From: Coriobacteriia bacterium
GTDB taxonomy: Bacteria; Actinomycetota; Coriobacteriia; Anaerosomatales; PALSA-660
Direction of reading: 5' to 3'
Assembly (NCBI GenBank): GCA_003133285.1
Contig: PKWR01000164.1
Span: 1 to 6,338, forward strand
DNA length: 6,338 nt
Made by a program: the position numbers and the translations under genes. Below the pieces are notes generated by a model. It was not told the DNA's origin, ran no database searches, and saw only the letters and a program-made list of their open reading frames with translations. Below are positions 6,030 to 6,338 of the stretch, one piece after another (within the stretch, counting starts at the first letter, position 1; each line of letters begins with the position of its first letter).

Positions 6030-6338
6030 TCAGCGGGCGCTCTGGTCCAAAAGGCGCTCGAGCTGCTCGGTGAAGTGCTCGCGGTCCTCGTCGCGGAAGG
6101 GCGACGGACCTCCGGTGCGGCCGCCGGCGCGGCGGTGGCGCTGCTCCGCATGGCGCACCTCGAGCTCGATGTCGATCGTCGCCTTGTAGAAGATGCGCCC
6201 GCGCGGGCTGATCGCCCCGGCGCCGCGCCCGATCGCCATCGCTGCCACGCCGATGTCCTGGGTGACGACCACGTCGCCCGGGCTCAGGCGCTCGACGATG
6301 GCGAAGTCCGCGGAGTCGCGCCCCGTCGTGACCTGGAC
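6030..6338 (-). CDS. YaiI/YqxD family protein (DUF188, UPF0178), N-terminus cut by right edge
   Basis: The frame is open to the window edge and gives the last 102 residues. It begins VQVTTGRDSADFAIVERLSP and continues through GDVVVTQDIGVAAMAIGRGA, AISPRGRIF, the RH and RRAGGRTGGPSPF stretches and DREHFTEQLERLL. This order of conserved blocks is the normal C-terminal two-thirds of the family, whose members are about 150 residues; some 50 residues are missing. An internal GTG at 6270-6272 could be mistaken for the start, but the conserved DSADFAIVERL block lies upstream of it, so the gene continues past the window. The family is widespread and its biochemical role is not settled. Its conserved aspartates (in RDSADFA and TQD) fit a proposed relation to PIN-like nucleases. 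It is probably transcribed separately from the transpeptidase, 129 bp away. Confidence 0.9.
   Translation of the reverse strand, partial: VQVTTGRDSADFAIVERLSPGDVVVTQDIGVAAMAIGRGAGAISPRGRIFYKATIDIELEVRHAEQRHRRAGGRTGGPSPFRDEDREHFTEQLERLLDQSAR

Noticed and set aside
6030..6272. The YaiI-family gene as a complete 80-residue protein starting at the GTG at 6272.
   Set aside because: The conserved DSADFAIVERL block is encoded in the same frame upstream of that codon, so the gene is longer and cut by the window edge.

Overview
This is a GC-rich window (roughly two-thirds G+C) packed with ordinary bacterial genes. Most lie on the minus strand. Codon use, GTG starts, a ferredoxin-bearing aldo/keto reductase and an ATC-hydrolase-family protein suggest an anaerobic high-GC actinobacterium, perhaps of the Coriobacteriia. 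That placement is an inference from gene content; no phylogenetic marker is present.

Layout, read on the minus strand from the right edge. At 6030-6338 is the C-terminal two-thirds of a YaiI/YqxD (DUF188) protein, cut by the window edge. At 4902-5900 is a secreted L,D-transpeptidase that cross-links or modifies peptidoglycan. Next to its 3' end is the only plus-strand gene, at 4374-4886, an ATC-hydrolase-family protein convergent with the transpeptidase. Then comes an apparent operon of MarR regulator (3765-4205), MFS exporter (2443-3756) and aldo/keto reductase with two [4Fe-4S] motifs (1247-2392). It is closed by a hairpin terminator at 1161-1197. Last is a two-gene unit, an XRE-cupin regulator (517-1089) followed 9 nt later by the N-terminal third or so of an AMP-forming acyl-CoA synthetase (1-507), cut by the left edge.

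The best-supported regulatory element is in the marR / ATC-hydrolase intergenic region. A near-consensus sigma-70-type promoter for marR (TTGACC, 18 bp, TATATT) is overlaid by a long dyad made of two TAGGNACCTA palindromes 21 bp apart. This is a textbook layout for autorepression, so the operon probably responds to a small ligand sensed by the MarR protein. A reasonable reading is a detoxification or efflux unit: a toxic or redox-active compound releases MarR, the exporter expels it, and the iron-sulfur reductase may reduce it. The left unit is probably a fatty- or organic-acid activation gene controlled by its own cupin regulator.

No mobile element, CRISPR array, tRNA or rRNA gene was seen, and no intergenic gap exceeds 300 bases. 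I found no convincing sign of a wholly new system; the MarR-MFS-reductase locus is the part most worth following up.
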